This document shows, piece after piece, positions 32,367 through 42,307 of a stretch of 64,000 bases of DNA; position 1 is the first letter of the stretch, and every line of letters starts with the position of its first letter. Below the pieces are notes generated by a model. It had not been told where the DNA came from. It was given only the letters and a program-made list of their open reading frames with translations, and made no database searches. Both the position numbers and the translations under genes were made by a program. Source of the DNA: Bacteroidota bacterium (GTDB lineage: Bacteria > Bacteroidota > Bacteroidia > Cytophagales > Cyclobacteriaceae); assembly GCA_023417065.1 (NCBI GenBank), contig JAEZGH010000013.1:1-64000 (forward strand), read 5' to 3'.

Positions 32367-35183
32367 TTATCGGCTCAAATAAAGATTTCGCTCCGCGTAA
32401 ATCTTCATGAAATAGTCATCCATAAGGTCGTCGATGAAGTAAATGGCCTCGCCCGTGGATTTCATTTCCGGACCAAGCTCCTTGTTCACGTCAGGGAACT
32501 TGTGGAAACTGAATACCGGTTCCTTAATAGCGTATCCTTTCTTCGTTGGATTGAACGCAAAATCCTTCACCTTCTTCTCACCCAGCATCACCTTGGTGGC
32601 ATAGTTCACATAAGGCTCGTCGTAAGCTTTACAGATGAACGGCACGGTTCTCGACGCACGTGGATTCGCTTCAATGATGTAAACCTTATCATTCTTGATC
32701 GCAAACTGAATATTGATCAACCCCACGGTCTTGAGTGCTACAGCGATTTTTTCGGTGTAGTGCTCAATTTGTTTCATCACAAAGTCACCCAGGTTATAGG
32801 GCGGCAACACGGCATAGCTGTCACCGGAGTGAATACCCGCAGGTTCAATGTGCTGCATTATTCCGATGATGTAGACATCTTCACCGTCGCAGATTGCATC
32901 GGCTTCAGCTTCGATGGCCCCATCGAGGAAGTGATCAAGAAGAACCTTGTTGTCAGGCAGATACTTCCATATGTCGAGGATGTGATGTTCAAGCTCCTTC
33001 TCATTGATTACTATCTTCATACTCTGACCACCGAGTACGTAAGACGGGCGTACCAGCAACGGGAAGCCTATAGTTTTGCAGATCTCCAGCGCTTCGTCTG
33101 CATTGTTTGCAACACCAAACTCTGGATAAGGGATGTTGAGTTCTTTCAGAAGGTTTGAGAAGCGCCCGCGATCTTCGGCCAGGTCAAGCGCTTCAAACGA
33201 AGTTCCGATAATGCGGATCCCATTCTTCTCGAGTTTCTCCGCAAGCTTCAGAGCAGTTTGCCCACCGAGCTGAACAATCACGCCCACCGGTTTTTCATGC
33301 TCGATCAGATCATAAAGGTGTTCCCAGAATACCGGTTCAAAGTAGAGCTTATCGGCAATATCAAAATCAGTTGAAACCGTTTCAGGGTTACAGTTGATCA
33401 TGATCGTTTCATATCCGCACTCTTTCGCGGCAAGCACTCCGTGCACACACGAGTAGTCGAATTCGATACCCTGACCGATGCGATTGGGGCCAGAACCCAG
33501 AACGATTATTTTCTTGCGATCGGAAACAACCGATTCGTTCTCAGTATCGAAAGTCGAGTAGTAGTAAGGCGTCTTCGCTTCAAATTCCGCAGAGCAGGTA
33601 TCCACGAGTTTGTACACGCGGCGTATGCCCATCTCCAGGCGTTTTGCACGCACTTCACTTTCAAGACAATCAAGGATGTGTGCGATCTGACGGTCTGCAT
33701 AGCCTTTTTCCTTGGCAGCGCGCATCAAGTCAACAGGTATGTCGTCGAGTGAATACTTTGACATCTCCTTTTCGAGCTCTACCAGTTCTTCGATCTGCTT
33801 GAGGAACCAGCGATCGATTTTCGTCAGATTAAAGATCGTTTTCAGCGGAATACCAAGCTTGATCGCGTCGTAAACATGGAAGATGCGATTCCAGCTCGGG
33901 TTCGCAAGGCTGTACAGCAAATCATCCTGATTGGTGAGTTCCTTGCCATCTGCGCCAAGGCCATTGCGTCGGATTTCGAGAGACTGACATGCTTTCTGCA
34001 AGGCCTCCTGGAAGTTGCGCCCGATACCCATCGCTTCACCGACAGATTTCATCTGCAGCCCCAGTTTGCGGTCAGTACCTTGGAACTTGTCGAAATTCCA
34101 ACGGGGAACCTTAACGATCACGTAGTCAATGGCAGGTTCGAAATATGCAGTAGTTGTGCCTGTAATGGCATTCTTAAGCTCATCGAGGTTGTACCCGATG
34201 GCGAGCTTGGCAGCTACCTTCGCAATCGGATATCCTGTTGCCTTCGACGCAAGTGCCGAAGAACGCGAAACACGAGGGTTTATTTCTATACCGATAATAT
34301 CTTCGTCGTTATCGGGATTTAAAGCAAACTGTACGTTACAACCGCCAGCGAACATTCCAATGCCATTCATCATTTTGATGGCCAGGTTACGCATACGCTG
34401 GTAAACGGTATCGGGAAGTGTCATCGCGGGAGCTACCGTGATCGAATCGCCGGTGTGAATGCCCATCGGATCGAAGTTCTCGATCGAACAGATAATGATG
34501 ACGTTACCAATGTTATCGCGCAGAAGCTCCAACTCATATTCCTTCCATCCAAGAATACTTTGTTCGACGAGCACTTCGTGGATCGGAGAAGCATGCAGGC
34601 CGCGGTTCAGGGCATCGTCGAATTCCTCCGGAGTATTTACGAAAGCGCCACCGGTTCCACCGAGCGTGTAGGAAGGACGTATAACGAGAGGGAAACCTAT
34701 TTCCTGAGCGATCTCCTTGCCGAGAAGGAAGGACGTTGCCGTTCCACCCTTACAAACGCCGACGCCGAGTTCAAGCATTTTGAGGCGAAACTTCTCGCGG
34801 TCTTCGGTAGTCTCAATAGCCTTGATATCAACGCCGATAATCCGGACACCGTAGTGTTCCCAGATTCCCGCTTTGTCGCACTCGATACACAGGTTCAATG
34901 CAGTCTGACCGCCCATTGTCGGCAGAACAGCGTCGATGTGATGTTTTTCGAGGATTTCACGGATCGATTTCTTCGTCAGCGGTTTGAGATAGACGTGGTC
35001 GGCGGTCACTTTGTCAGTCATGATCGTCGCCGGGTTTGAGTTGATCAGGACGACCTCAATTCCCTCCTCTCTTAAGGATCGGGCTGCCTGTGAGCCGGAA
35101 TAGTCAAATTCACAAGCCTGGCCGATGATAATTGGACCACTTCCAATGATGAGTACGGAGCGAATACTTCTGTCTCTTGGCAT
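32367..35183 (-). CDS. carB: Carbamoyl-phosphate synthase large subunit lacking the C-terminal allosteric domain
   Basis: Makes carbamoyl phosphate from bicarbonate, ATP and ammonia (from CarA) for arginine and pyrimidines. The first half has VLIIGSGPIIIGQACEFDYSG and the ATP-grasp region with RPSYTLGGTGG. The second half has IVLGSGPNRIGQGIEFDYSCVH and a second ATP-grasp domain with RPSYVLGGQSM. The protein stops after KELGPEMKSTGEAIYFIDD, the point where the roughly 130-residue MGS-like regulatory domain begins in E. coli CarB. That gives 938 residues against 1,073. I start at ATG 35183 (MPRDRSIRSVLI); the frame runs on to 35309 but a -7 box lies there. A terminator follows the stop, so the short form is the complete gene. 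carA is not nearby. Confidence 0.95.
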   Translation of the reverse strand: MPRDRSIRSVLIIGSGPIIIGQACEFDYSGSQAARSLREEGIEVVLINSNPATIMTDKVTADHVYLKPLTKKSIREILEKHHIDAVLPTMGGQTALNLCIECDKAGIWEHYGVRIIGVDIKAIETTEDREKFRLKMLELGVGVCKGGTATSFLLGKEIAQEIGFPLVIRPSYTLGGTGGAFVNTPEEFDDALNRGLHASPIHEVLVEQSILGWKEYELELLRDNIGNVIIICSIENFDPMGIHTGDSITVAPAMTLPDTVYQRMRNLAIKMMNGIGMFAGGCNVQFALNPDNDEDIIGIEINPRVSRSSALASKATGYPIAKVAAKLAIGYNLDELKNAITGTTTAYFEPAIDYVIVKVPRWNFDKFQGTDRKLGLQMKSVGEAMGIGRNFQEALQKACQSLEIRRNGLGADGKELTNQDDLLYSLANPSWNRIFHVYDAIKLGIPLKTIFNLTKIDRWFLKQIEELVELEKEMSKYSLDDIPVDLMRAAKEKGYADRQIAHILDCLESEVRAKRLEMGIRRVYKLVDTCSAEFEAKTPYYYSTFDTENESVVSDRKKIIVLGSGPNRIGQGIEFDYSCVHGVLAAKECGYETIMINCNPETVSTDFDIADKLYFEPVFWEHLYDLIEHEKPVGVIVQLGGQTALKLAEKLEKNGIRIIGTSFEALDLAEDRGRFSNLLKELNIPYPEFGVANNADEALEICKTIGFPLLVRPSYVLGGQSMKIVINEKELEHHILDIWKYLPDNKVLLDHFLDGAIEAEADAICDGEDVYIIGIMQHIEPAGIHSGDSYAVLPPYNLGDFVMKQIEHYTEKIAVALKTVGLINIQFAIKNDKVYIIEANPRASRTVPFICKAYDEPYVNYATKVMLGEKKVKDFAFNPTKKGYAIKEPVFSFHKFPDVNKELGPEMKSTGEAIYFIDDLMDDYFMKIYAERNLYLSR

Positions 35184-35212
35184 TTTTTTGTTTTGGGTAG
35201 GATAAAATTGCG

Positions 35213-35220
35213 CAAAAATA
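35213..35220 (-). promoter_or_regulatory. -7 box of carB
   Basis: TATTTTTG on the minus strand matches TAnnTTTG, about 30 bases upstream of ATG 35183. It lies inside the longer open frame and so argues for the shorter start. Confidence 0.65.
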
Positions 35221-35372
35221 AAACGCAGATCGGAATAGGAAATAAAAATGCCGACTAAATAATGAATTTTCTTTTTGGTAATGATTATCCTTGGAATCGC
35301 GACCGACAAGCGCTTGTTTGTCCCCTGACTGTTGGTATCGTGTGAAATGGTGACAATAACACTTTTTTAGAA

Positions 35373-37067
35373 ATGTATTATTCCGGTAAGGGTAAGGATT
35401 CCGTGACGTTTGATGCTATTGTCGTGGGTTCGGGAATCAGTGGTGGCTGGGCTGCAAGGGAACTGTGCGCCAAAGGTTTGAAGGTACTCATGCTTGAGCG
35501 CGGAAAAGCGGTCGAACATCCGAACTATCCCACCACATTTGCTGACGTCTGGGAGATTCCGTACGGTGGCCGAACCACACATGCCGACCGGGAACAAAAT
35601 CCTATCCAAAGCCGCCATTTCAGCTTTGGCGGCGACAATAAGCACTTCTATATCAACGACCTCGAAAACCCGTATACCGAACGCAAACGCTTCGACTGGA
35701 TTCGCGCTGACGTGGTGGGCGGACGCTCACTCCTGTGGGGCCGCCACTGTTACAGGTTTAGCGACCTGGATTTCGAAGCCAATTTGCGCGATGGCCATGG
35801 CATCGACTGGCCTATTCGCTACAAAGACCTCGAGCCGTATTATGACTACGTCGAAAAATTCATTGGCGTAAGTGGTCAACCTGAAGGGATACCACACTTC
35901 CCGGATGGGAAATACCTTCCTGCCATGGAATTGAACTGCGCCGAAAAACATTTCCGCGAGCAGGTTCAAAAACATTTCCCCGACAGGGTTGTTACCATCG
36001 GGCGCGTTGCCAACCTCACCGCACCTGTTAAGGGCCGCGGCATATGCCAGCATCGGAACCTTTGTCATCGGGGATGCCCTTACGGAGCTTACTTCAGCAC
36101 AAATGCAAGTACACTGCCTTCAGCATTTGAGACCGGCAACCTCACACTCGAGTCAAACAAACTTGTGAACCAGGTTTTGTACGACGAAGGCAAACAACGC
36201 GCGATCGGCGTGGAAGCTATTGATACCCAAACTAACGAGGTTCGGGAATACTTCGCAAAATTGATATTTCTGAACGCGTCAAGTCTTGGAACAGCATTCA
36301 TCCTGCTGAATTCGACAAGCAACCGCTTCCCGAACGGATTAGGTAACGACAGCGATATGGTGGGTCGGAATCTCATGGATCATCACAAACAGGCCGGCGC
36401 ATCAGCAGATATTGACGGCTTCGAGGACAACTATTACTACGGACGACGGCCTAACGGTATCTATATTCCACGTTTCAAAAATATTAACCGGAAAGAAGAA
36501 CGCTATATCCGCGGCTTCGGAATGATGGGCTCCGCTGGCAGAAAGGGTTGGCAAAACGCGCTGACAACCGATAGTATCGGCGCTGAATTGAAGTCAGCTG
36601 TGCAAACACCGGGTCCCTGGGGAATAAGCATTCAGGGCTACGGCGAATGCCTGCCGTATGTCGACAATCGCGTAACGATTAATAAGGATCAGAAGGACAA
36701 ATTCGGAAGGTATACCCTTACCGTTGACTGCAACTTCCGTGAAAACGAATTGGAAATGCAGAAAGATATGGCGGATAGCGCAGCAGAAATGCTCGAGGCT
36801 GCAGGATACCGGAACATACGGAAGTTTATCAACACGTCATTCCCTGGCAATGCAAATCACGAGATGGGAACTGCACGGATGGGCAGAAGCCGGAAAGACT
36901 CAGTGCTCAACGGATTCAACCAGATGCACGATGTAAAAAACGTGTTTATCACCGACGGTGCCTGCATGACTTCGAACGCCTGCGTAAACCCTTCGCTGAC
37001 CTATATGGCCCTTACGGTGAGAGCGTGTGAGTATGCCGTTGACCAGATGAAGAAACAAAATATCTGA
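35373..37067 (+). CDS. GMC-family FAD oxidoreductase
   Basis: Flavoprotein alcohol or sugar oxidoreductase. FAD-binding IVVGSGISGGWAARELCAKG near residue 15, then a GMC-type flavin site around DVVGGRSLLWGRHCYR. The C-terminal active-site region has NANHEMGTARMG (His) and TDGACMTSNACVNPSLTYMAL (Asn). 564 residues. No Tat or Sec signal is evident. In Bacteroidota such proteins are often next to a gluconate-dehydrogenase subunit-3-like gene; none is adjacent here, since carB is divergent and the DUF58 gene converges after 10 bases. Substrate is unknown. Confidence 0.93.
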   Translation: MYYSGKGKDSVTFDAIVVGSGISGGWAARELCAKGLKVLMLERGKAVEHPNYPTTFADVWEIPYGGRTTHADREQNPIQSRHFSFGGDNKHFYINDLENPYTERKRFDWIRADVVGGRSLLWGRHCYRFSDLDFEANLRDGHGIDWPIRYKDLEPYYDYVEKFIGVSGQPEGIPHFPDGKYLPAMELNCAEKHFREQVQKHFPDRVVTIGRVANLTAPVKGRGICQHRNLCHRGCPYGAYFSTNASTLPSAFETGNLTLESNKLVNQVLYDEGKQRAIGVEAIDTQTNEVREYFAKLIFLNASSLGTAFILLNSTSNRFPNGLGNDSDMVGRNLMDHHKQAGASADIDGFEDNYYYGRRPNGIYIPRFKNINRKEERYIRGFGMMGSAGRKGWQNALTTDSIGAELKSAVQTPGPWGISIQGYGECLPYVDNRVTINKDQKDKFGRYTLTVDCNFRENELEMQKDMADSAAEMLEAAGYRNIRKFINTSFPGNANHEMGTARMGRSRKDSVLNGFNQMHDVKNVFITDGACMTSNACVNPSLTYMALTVRACEYAVDQMKKQNI

Positions 37068-37077
37068 TCTCTCCCGA

Positions 37078-38409
37078 TTAGATCATTCCCCGTGCCTTCA
37101 ACTCAAGGTACTTGTTGATTGTATTAACGGTAAGGTTTTCTGGTGCCGTAAGCATGGACTGTATTCCATGGCGCGCAAGTTCCTTGACGATCATCTTCTT
37201 GTCATAACTGAACTTCTCCGCGATTGCTTTGTGATATATCTGTCGCAGATCGCCCGCCGGCTCTTCCACGAGTTGCCTGAGTTCGGTGTTTTCGAAAAAG
37301 ATGACTACCAACAAGTGCTGTTTTGCCAGCTGGCGCAAATACTGCAACTGACGCTGCAGCCCATAGATGGATTCAAAGTTTGTGAACAGTAACAGGAGGC
37401 TGCGTTGAGTAATTTTCCTCCTGATGTGCGAATACAGGACCGAAAAGTCCGACTCCCGGTAGGAGGTCTTCTGGTTATACAATACTTCCAGAATCTTACC
37501 AATTTGCCCGCTTTGCTTTCCTGCAGGGATTGTCGATCCAATAGTATCCTGAAATGTAATAAGTCCTGCTTTATCTGACTTTCGGATGGCGATGTTGGAA
37601 ATAACAAGGCTTGCATTGATGGCATAATCCAGGAGACTCATTCCCAGAAACGGCATACGCATCAGTCTGCCTTTGTCGATAAGACTGAAAACCTGTTGGG
37701 ATCTTTCATCCTGAAAGTGATTCACCATCAACTCCCTCCTGCGGGCAGTAGCCTTCCAGTTAACGGTGCGGATGTCGTCGCCGGAAACATATTCCTTTAT
37801 CAGCTCGAACTCCATATTTTGCCCCACTTTTCTGATCTTCTTGATACCTGCCTCAGTCAGACGGTTTGATATTGCCATCAACTCATACTTCCGCATCTGA
37901 AGATATGATGGATAAACCGGGATCAGCGCATCGGCTGAAAAACGGAAGCGGCGACTTAGCAGGCCAAGAGGCGAGGTAACGTAGACATTCACTGCACCAA
38001 AGGAATATTCGCCGCGCTTTACGGGGCGCAGATAATAAGCAATTACTTTCGAATCGCCTGGCGCGATGTTCGCCTTAAAGCTGATGTCACGGCGTTGAAA
38101 CTGATGGGGAATTTCATCAATGACCTCCACGCCGATGTTATAGGGATAGAAATTCTGAAGGTAAACCCTTATTTCGTTTTCATCACCGTTAGAAAGTCGC
38201 TCAGGCGTAAAACGATAGCCGTGAAGTCCCTTTCGCGTTCGATACAATAGTACCAACTCGGTGGCAACTACTGCCACGAACAAATAGAAAAGTATTTTGG
38301 GAAGGATAATCCCGGCACCGATTACAAATGAAATGATGAACAACAGCACGACAACGCCGATGGCGATGAAGAGCCTGTTTTTGACGTTTAGTGTTCTGAA
38401 GAGCCTCAC
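37078..38409 (-). CDS. DUF58 protein with membrane anchor
   Basis: Last gene of the MoxR operon. Two N-terminal hydrophobic segments (about residues 11-50), a beta-rich region (about 65-180), then the DUF58 signature GDDIRTVNWKATARRRELMVNHFQDE near residue 210 and a von Willebrand A-like fold. DUF58 proteins almost always accompany MoxR ATPases and are thought to be their adaptor or substrate-side partners; direct evidence in Bacteroidota is sparse. 443 residues. The start codon directly abuts the moxR stop. Confidence 0.93.
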   Translation of the reverse strand: MRLFRTLNVKNRLFIAIGVVVLLFIISFVIGAGIILPKILFYLFVAVVATELVLLYRTRKGLHGYRFTPERLSNGDENEIRVYLQNFYPYNIGVEVIDEIPHQFQRRDISFKANIAPGDSKVIAYYLRPVKRGEYSFGAVNVYVTSPLGLLSRRFRFSADALIPVYPSYLQMRKYELMAISNRLTEAGIKKIRKVGQNMEFELIKEYVSGDDIRTVNWKATARRRELMVNHFQDERSQQVFSLIDKGRLMRMPFLGMSLLDYAINASLVISNIAIRKSDKAGLITFQDTIGSTIPAGKQSGQIGKILEVLYNQKTSYRESDFSVLYSHIRRKITQRSLLLLFTNFESIYGLQRQLQYLRQLAKQHLLVVIFFENTELRQLVEEPAGDLRQIYHKAIAEKFSYDKKMIVKELARHGIQSMLTAPENLTVNTINKYLELKARGMI

Positions 38410-39387
38410 TTACCTGGGAACTTCTATTTTGTCAATCATTTGCTTAACGATTTCGTCGGCGGTGACACCTTCCATCTCCTTATCAGGCGTGAGAATAACA
38501 CGATGACGCAACACCGGAAGGGCGATTGTTTTTATGTCCTCCGGCGTTACAAAATCCCGTCCCTGCAGTGCCGCATAGGCTTTTGAACTCACCAGCATCG
38601 CCACTGAAGCGCGTGGTGACGCGCCAAGAAACAATCCCGGATTGCTACGCGTTTCGTGAACGATCTGGCCAATATACCGCACCAAATGTTGTTCAACGTA
38701 TACCTGTTGCACAAGCTCCCGGTATCGTTTTATCTGTTCCGCATTGAGAACAGGTGACACATCCTCCGCAGGGACAGCACCCCTGCGCGTATGGTGACCG
38801 TTAATAATGGCAATTTCTTCCTCCAGCGAAGGATAGTTTACCACGATTTTAAAAAGAAAACGATCGAGCTGAGCCTCGGGCAGGCGGTATGTTCCTTCGT
38901 GTTCGACCGGGTTCTGCGTCGCCACTACCAGATACGGGGCGTGCAGCGGATATGTTGTTCCATCAACCGTCACTTGTCGTTCTTCCATCACTTCGAAAAG
39001 CGCGGCCTGTGTCTTCGCCGGCGCGCGGTTGATCTCGTCAATAAGCACGATGTTACTGAAAATCGGACCGGCCTTAAATTCAAAGGTTGAGTCTTTCATG
39101 TTATATACCGATGTGCCTAATACATCCGACGGCATGAGGTCAGGCGTAAACTGAATTCGTGAAAAATCCACCGAGATGATTCTCGACAGAAGCTTCGCGG
39201 TAAGCGTCTTCGCTACTCCGGGAACACCTTCAATCAATACGTGGCCGTCGGCAAGAATAGCAGTGATCAGCAAATCGAGCATCGCCGACTGACCAACGAT
39301 CACTTTTCCGATTTCAGCCCTTATCTGGATCAGGCTTTCATTGAGACCTGACAGGTCAACGCGGCTTTCAAATTCTTTATCTTCCAT
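38410..39387 (-). CDS. MoxR-family AAA+ ATPase
   Basis: Soluble AAA+ chaperone-like ATPase. Walker A GVPGVAKT (MoxR form), Walker B IVLIDEINRAPAKTQAALFEVMEE, sensor 1 VVATQNPVEHEGTYRLPEAQLDRF, sensor 2 around LGASPRASVAML and a C-terminal helical lid. 325 residues, normal. MoxR proteins assist maturation of protein complexes, often with von Willebrand A partners; here the neighbours are DUF58, DUF4350 and DUF4129 membrane proteins. 19 bases separate it from the DUF4350 gene. Confidence 0.95.
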   Translation of the reverse strand: MEDKEFESRVDLSGLNESLIQIRAEIGKVIVGQSAMLDLLITAILADGHVLIEGVPGVAKTLTAKLLSRIISVDFSRIQFTPDLMPSDVLGTSVYNMKDSTFEFKAGPIFSNIVLIDEINRAPAKTQAALFEVMEERQVTVDGTTYPLHAPYLVVATQNPVEHEGTYRLPEAQLDRFLFKIVVNYPSLEEEIAIINGHHTRRGAVPAEDVSPVLNAEQIKRYRELVQQVYVEQHLVRYIGQIVHETRSNPGLFLGASPRASVAMLVSSKAYAALQGRDFVTPEDIKTIALPVLRHRVILTPDKEMEGVTADEIVKQMIDKIEVPR

Positions 39388-39406
39388 CTGACAATATTAA
39401 TTCTGA

Positions 39407-40585
39407 CTATAAACGACATTTTTCTATCTGAGCATTGAGTTTGATGAGCAACTCCTGATCGATCGAATCCTGGGATCTCACCTGATTAATAATCTGAATC
39501 AGGTTTCGAATATCTTCCTCCGAACGACCCGTTTTTTTGCTCAGGGTCCTGACAAATTCGTCATCGAGCCTGGTGGTGCTTAACCAGTATTTTGTTCGAA
39601 GCTGATCAAGCAGAAACAGGATTTTTTTCTCCGCAATGTTGCGGTGTTCGCGGTTCTGGTAATACAGGTTACCAATAGTCGTGACAAATTGGACCGTAGT
39701 ATTTTCAGGAGCTTTGATCACAGGAATCACACGTTGCTTCCGCTTCATCTCAAATACGATAAACAGAATAACTGCACAAAGCGTGATGTAGTACGCCCAT
39801 TTAAGTGGTTCGGTCGTCAGGATAAATCTAAGCGGAGACCTCACCTCTCTTCGACCCGATTGGTAGTATTCAGTCCATTGGATTTTCTGAACAGGCAGAT
39901 ACGAGAGCAGGCCGGATGCGAATCTGTTGTTTTCGCCCGACAGCATGTAAATATTAGTAAATACAAATGGAGTGCTGTTGACATACAGGTTTCCCTTACC
40001 CAGTTTGATGCGTAAGGTCACCGGCAGATCATGCTCATTTCTGGCCACCACAGTTGTGGTGAGAGAGTCGAAGTTAACGAAGTAATTCGGCACATCATCC
40101 CGTCTGAAAGAGTACCGTCGGGTGGTGTCAAGAGACGGTGATGCGAACTTAAGGTGCGACGTATCTCCCCGATTTAACAGATTGCCATATTTATAAAAGT
40201 AACCGGATGCAGAAAAGCCAAGTGTATCCGGCAAATAACCCCAAAAATATTGTGCGGAAATAAAACCGGTTCCTCCGTGATCAATGAAATTAAGTAGCGC
40301 TTTCGTATCAGCTTCCTCAGCGTGAAAGCGGGAGCACAGAATTAAAACAGCGCCCGCGCGCGCAAGTGAATCCTTTATCTCGTAAAGCGTTTGATGGGAG
40401 TGTTCAATTTCAGCATCCGGAAAGATTGAAGGCAGCAACTCCGACAAAATGTACGCACCATAAGGGTTTTTATCTTCGGCTGCAAACGTCACAGTCCAAT
40501 TGTACTGTTTGGGACTAATGAGCTTGATTCCGACAAATACAGCGATGGCAAGCGAGACGTATAATATGTACTTCCAGTCCTTCAT
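39407..40585 (-). CDS. DUF4350 membrane protein
   Basis: An N-terminal helix (about residues 5-22) places the large central domain (about 40-270) outside the membrane; a second helix (about 282-300, YYITLCAVILFIVF) leads to a charged cytoplasmic helical tail. The central domain begins NPYGAYILSELLPSIFPDAEIE, with AGAVLILCSRFHAEEADTKALLNFIDHGGTGFI, the DUF4350 pattern of a GATase-like fold with no visible catalytic triad. 392 residues. Its start overlaps the DUF4129 stop by 4 bases. It probably forms a membrane complex with DUF4129. Confidence 0.88.
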   Translation of the reverse strand: MKDWKYILYVSLAIAVFVGIKLISPKQYNWTVTFAAEDKNPYGAYILSELLPSIFPDAEIEHSHQTLYEIKDSLARAGAVLILCSRFHAEEADTKALLNFIDHGGTGFISAQYFWGYLPDTLGFSASGYFYKYGNLLNRGDTSHLKFASPSLDTTRRYSFRRDDVPNYFVNFDSLTTTVVARNEHDLPVTLRIKLGKGNLYVNSTPFVFTNIYMLSGENNRFASGLLSYLPVQKIQWTEYYQSGRREVRSPLRFILTTEPLKWAYYITLCAVILFIVFEMKRKQRVIPVIKAPENTTVQFVTTIGNLYYQNREHRNIAEKKILFLLDQLRTKYWLSTTRLDDEFVRTLSKKTGRSEEDIRNLIQIINQVRSQDSIDQELLIKLNAQIEKCRL

Positions 40586-41322
40586 TTCGCACCGCCCTTA
40601 CGTGAAACAAAGATGTTATTAACCCGGTCGAAGAGCTCCTTCGATACGACGAAGTTGCCATACCAGGCGTATTCGAAGTAATGACTGAGTTGACGCAGCC
40701 AGGCGCGCATGTTTTCCTCCTGAACTTCACCGACATAGTCATGGTTCGTCTTCCCTTTCTCCCACGAAATCAAATGCTGATCCGAAAGGGTCTTCAATGC
40801 ATAGAGAAAGAGCAGGCGGATACCACGGCGGTAGTCCTTTAGCTCCAGCGCCCGTTGAATTTCGTTCTCAAAGTCGATCTCATGGATATTTTCATCGAGG
40901 ACTTCATGCTTAATAGGTGATGCACCTTGCCCGTGATAGAACACCTTAAAGGCGTCGACCTTCAGAATGGCCATGATGATCACCACCAGTACTGCCACTC
41001 CGAGGATATACATTATTATCCGACCCCAATCAGTCGTAACAGCGCTGTTGAAAATTGAACCCAATAAATTGCTCAGCCACATCAGGAATCGATCCCACAG
41101 ACTTTCGGCGAACGTTGGAGGCTGATCGTAACGGTATTCGGGATCGCTCTTGAATGACTCCACCCGAGCCTCGTCAAAATACCGTTCCTCCACAGCAACT
41201 GTATCCGTTATTCCCCGCTCCTCAGGTTGTACATCAATGACCAGTGGGGGCACAGCAGACTGGGCCTGTGCAATGCAGCAAACGCTTACCAAAACCAGTA
41301 TTACAGAAAATACAATTTTCAC
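40582..41322 (-). CDS. DUF4129 membrane protein
   Basis: A signal peptide or first helix (KIVFSVILVLVSVCCIAQAQ), an exported acidic region, a second helix (about residues 120-140, IIMYILGVAVLVVIIMAIL), and a cytoplasmic tail with the DUF4129 pattern (RRGIRLLFLYALKTLSDQHLI and LSHYFEYAWYGNFVVSKELFDRVNNIF). I choose GTG 41322, which places the signal sequence at the start and follows the upstream stop by 7 bases; ATG 41373 would overlap the upstream gene by 44 bases. By analogy with other DUF4129 loci it partners DUF4350 and the MoxR/DUF58 pair; mechanism unknown. Confidence 0.86.
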   Translation of the reverse strand: MKIVFSVILVLVSVCCIAQAQSAVPPLVIDVQPEERGITDTVAVEERYFDEARVESFKSDPEYRYDQPPTFAESLWDRFLMWLSNLLGSIFNSAVTTDWGRIIMYILGVAVLVVIIMAILKVDAFKVFYHGQGASPIKHEVLDENIHEIDFENEIQRALELKDYRRGIRLLFLYALKTLSDQHLISWEKGKTNHDYVGEVQEENMRAWLRQLSHYFEYAWYGNFVVSKELFDRVNNIFVSRKGGAK

Positions 41323-41329
41323 AATATAC

Positions 41330-42307
41330 CTAATACTGTTCCTCGTCAAATTGCGTTGAAGGCTTCTGTCCAATCGTATCGAACTGGCTGATCAATCCAC
41401 GGGCTTCTTTAATTTCGACCAGGTTAAAATACTGAAACGCTATCGCTACAGTGGGAAGCATGTTCATTACGATGCTGACCAGATAATAGATTGTAAAGAA
41501 AATTATGAGGCTCCACTGCATTCCGGACGTAAACTCATTCTGGCCGGTTTCAACCGCATGGAACATCTGGATGAAAAAGATTACATAAAACGGAATAACA
41601 ATCAGACCAGCCAAAGAAGACATGATAAAATAGATAACAAAGGCAAACCCAAAAGTGCTCCACCATTCTCCGCGAATCAATTTGAATGAACGAGACAATG
41701 CGTCGAAGAAACCTTTCTTTTCATATGCGCGGATAAAGAACGTCATCGACGAACTGATGACAAAGTAGATTATCCCGGCATAGACGCCGAGAATTCCAAG
41801 GAAGATAAAAACTTCCGAGATCATGGCAAAGATTACCGATATCATAATGACAACGATGTACGCGGCCAGGAACACGAGAAAAAAGAGTACCATGGAACCC
41901 GCGTACATCCAAAATGACGAACGCACTCTGTCCCATACATCGTGAACCTCTATCTGATTCGTCTTTTTCTCATCATATAGTATGATATACTCATTAAAGG
42001 TGGCAATCGTAACGCAGCTTGAAAGGAAGAACAGGCACATTATGAGGACACCCTGTAGCCAGAAGCTAACGGACATAAAATAGGTCTGCAGGACCTGAGG
42101 ATTTCCGACTGCCGCCGGGAATACGCCAAACATGTCATTCGCCATCGACGCCATCAGCGCGCTGCTGAGCAATACCGAAGGTCCCGCAATCACCAAAATG
42201 GATTTCGATAATCCCTTGAAGTTTTGCTTAATGAATTCAAACGTGGCGTTTATACGCCTTCCAAAATCACGCGCGCGTTGCAGGGTGATCACCTCCACTG
42301 TCTCCAT
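41330..42307 (-). CDS. Polytopic membrane protein in the MoxR operon, unknown function
   Basis: 325 residues with about six hydrophobic segments. N-terminal RDFGRRINATFEFIKQNFKGL precedes the first helix, and basic and acidic residues cluster between helices. It resembles DUF4013 or glycerophosphodiester-phosphodiesterase membrane-domain proteins in layout, but I cannot assign a family with confidence. The start overlaps the SpoIIM gene by 41 bases, an unusually long same-strand overlap that implies tight coupling. It is a conserved-looking member of this cluster rather than an accessory gene. Confidence 0.82.
   Translation of the reverse strand: METVEVITLQRARDFGRRINATFEFIKQNFKGLSKSILVIAGPSVLLSSALMASMANDMFGVFPAAVGNPQVLQTYFMSVSFWLQGVLIMCLFFLSSCVTIATFNEYIILYDEKKTNQIEVHDVWDRVRSSFWMYAGSMVLFFLVFLAAYIVVIMISVIFAMISEVFIFLGILGVYAGIIYFVISSSMTFFIRAYEKKGFFDALSRSFKLIRGEWWSTFGFAFVIYFIMSSLAGLIVIPFYVIFFIQMFHAVETGQNEFTSGMQWSLIIFFTIYYLVSIVMNMLPTVAIAFQYFNLVEIKEARGLISQFDTIGQKPSTQFDEEQY

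Noticed and set aside
32091..33158. 355-codon plus-strand frame overlapping carB
   Set aside because: Antisense to carB and its terminator, and no protein-like motifs.
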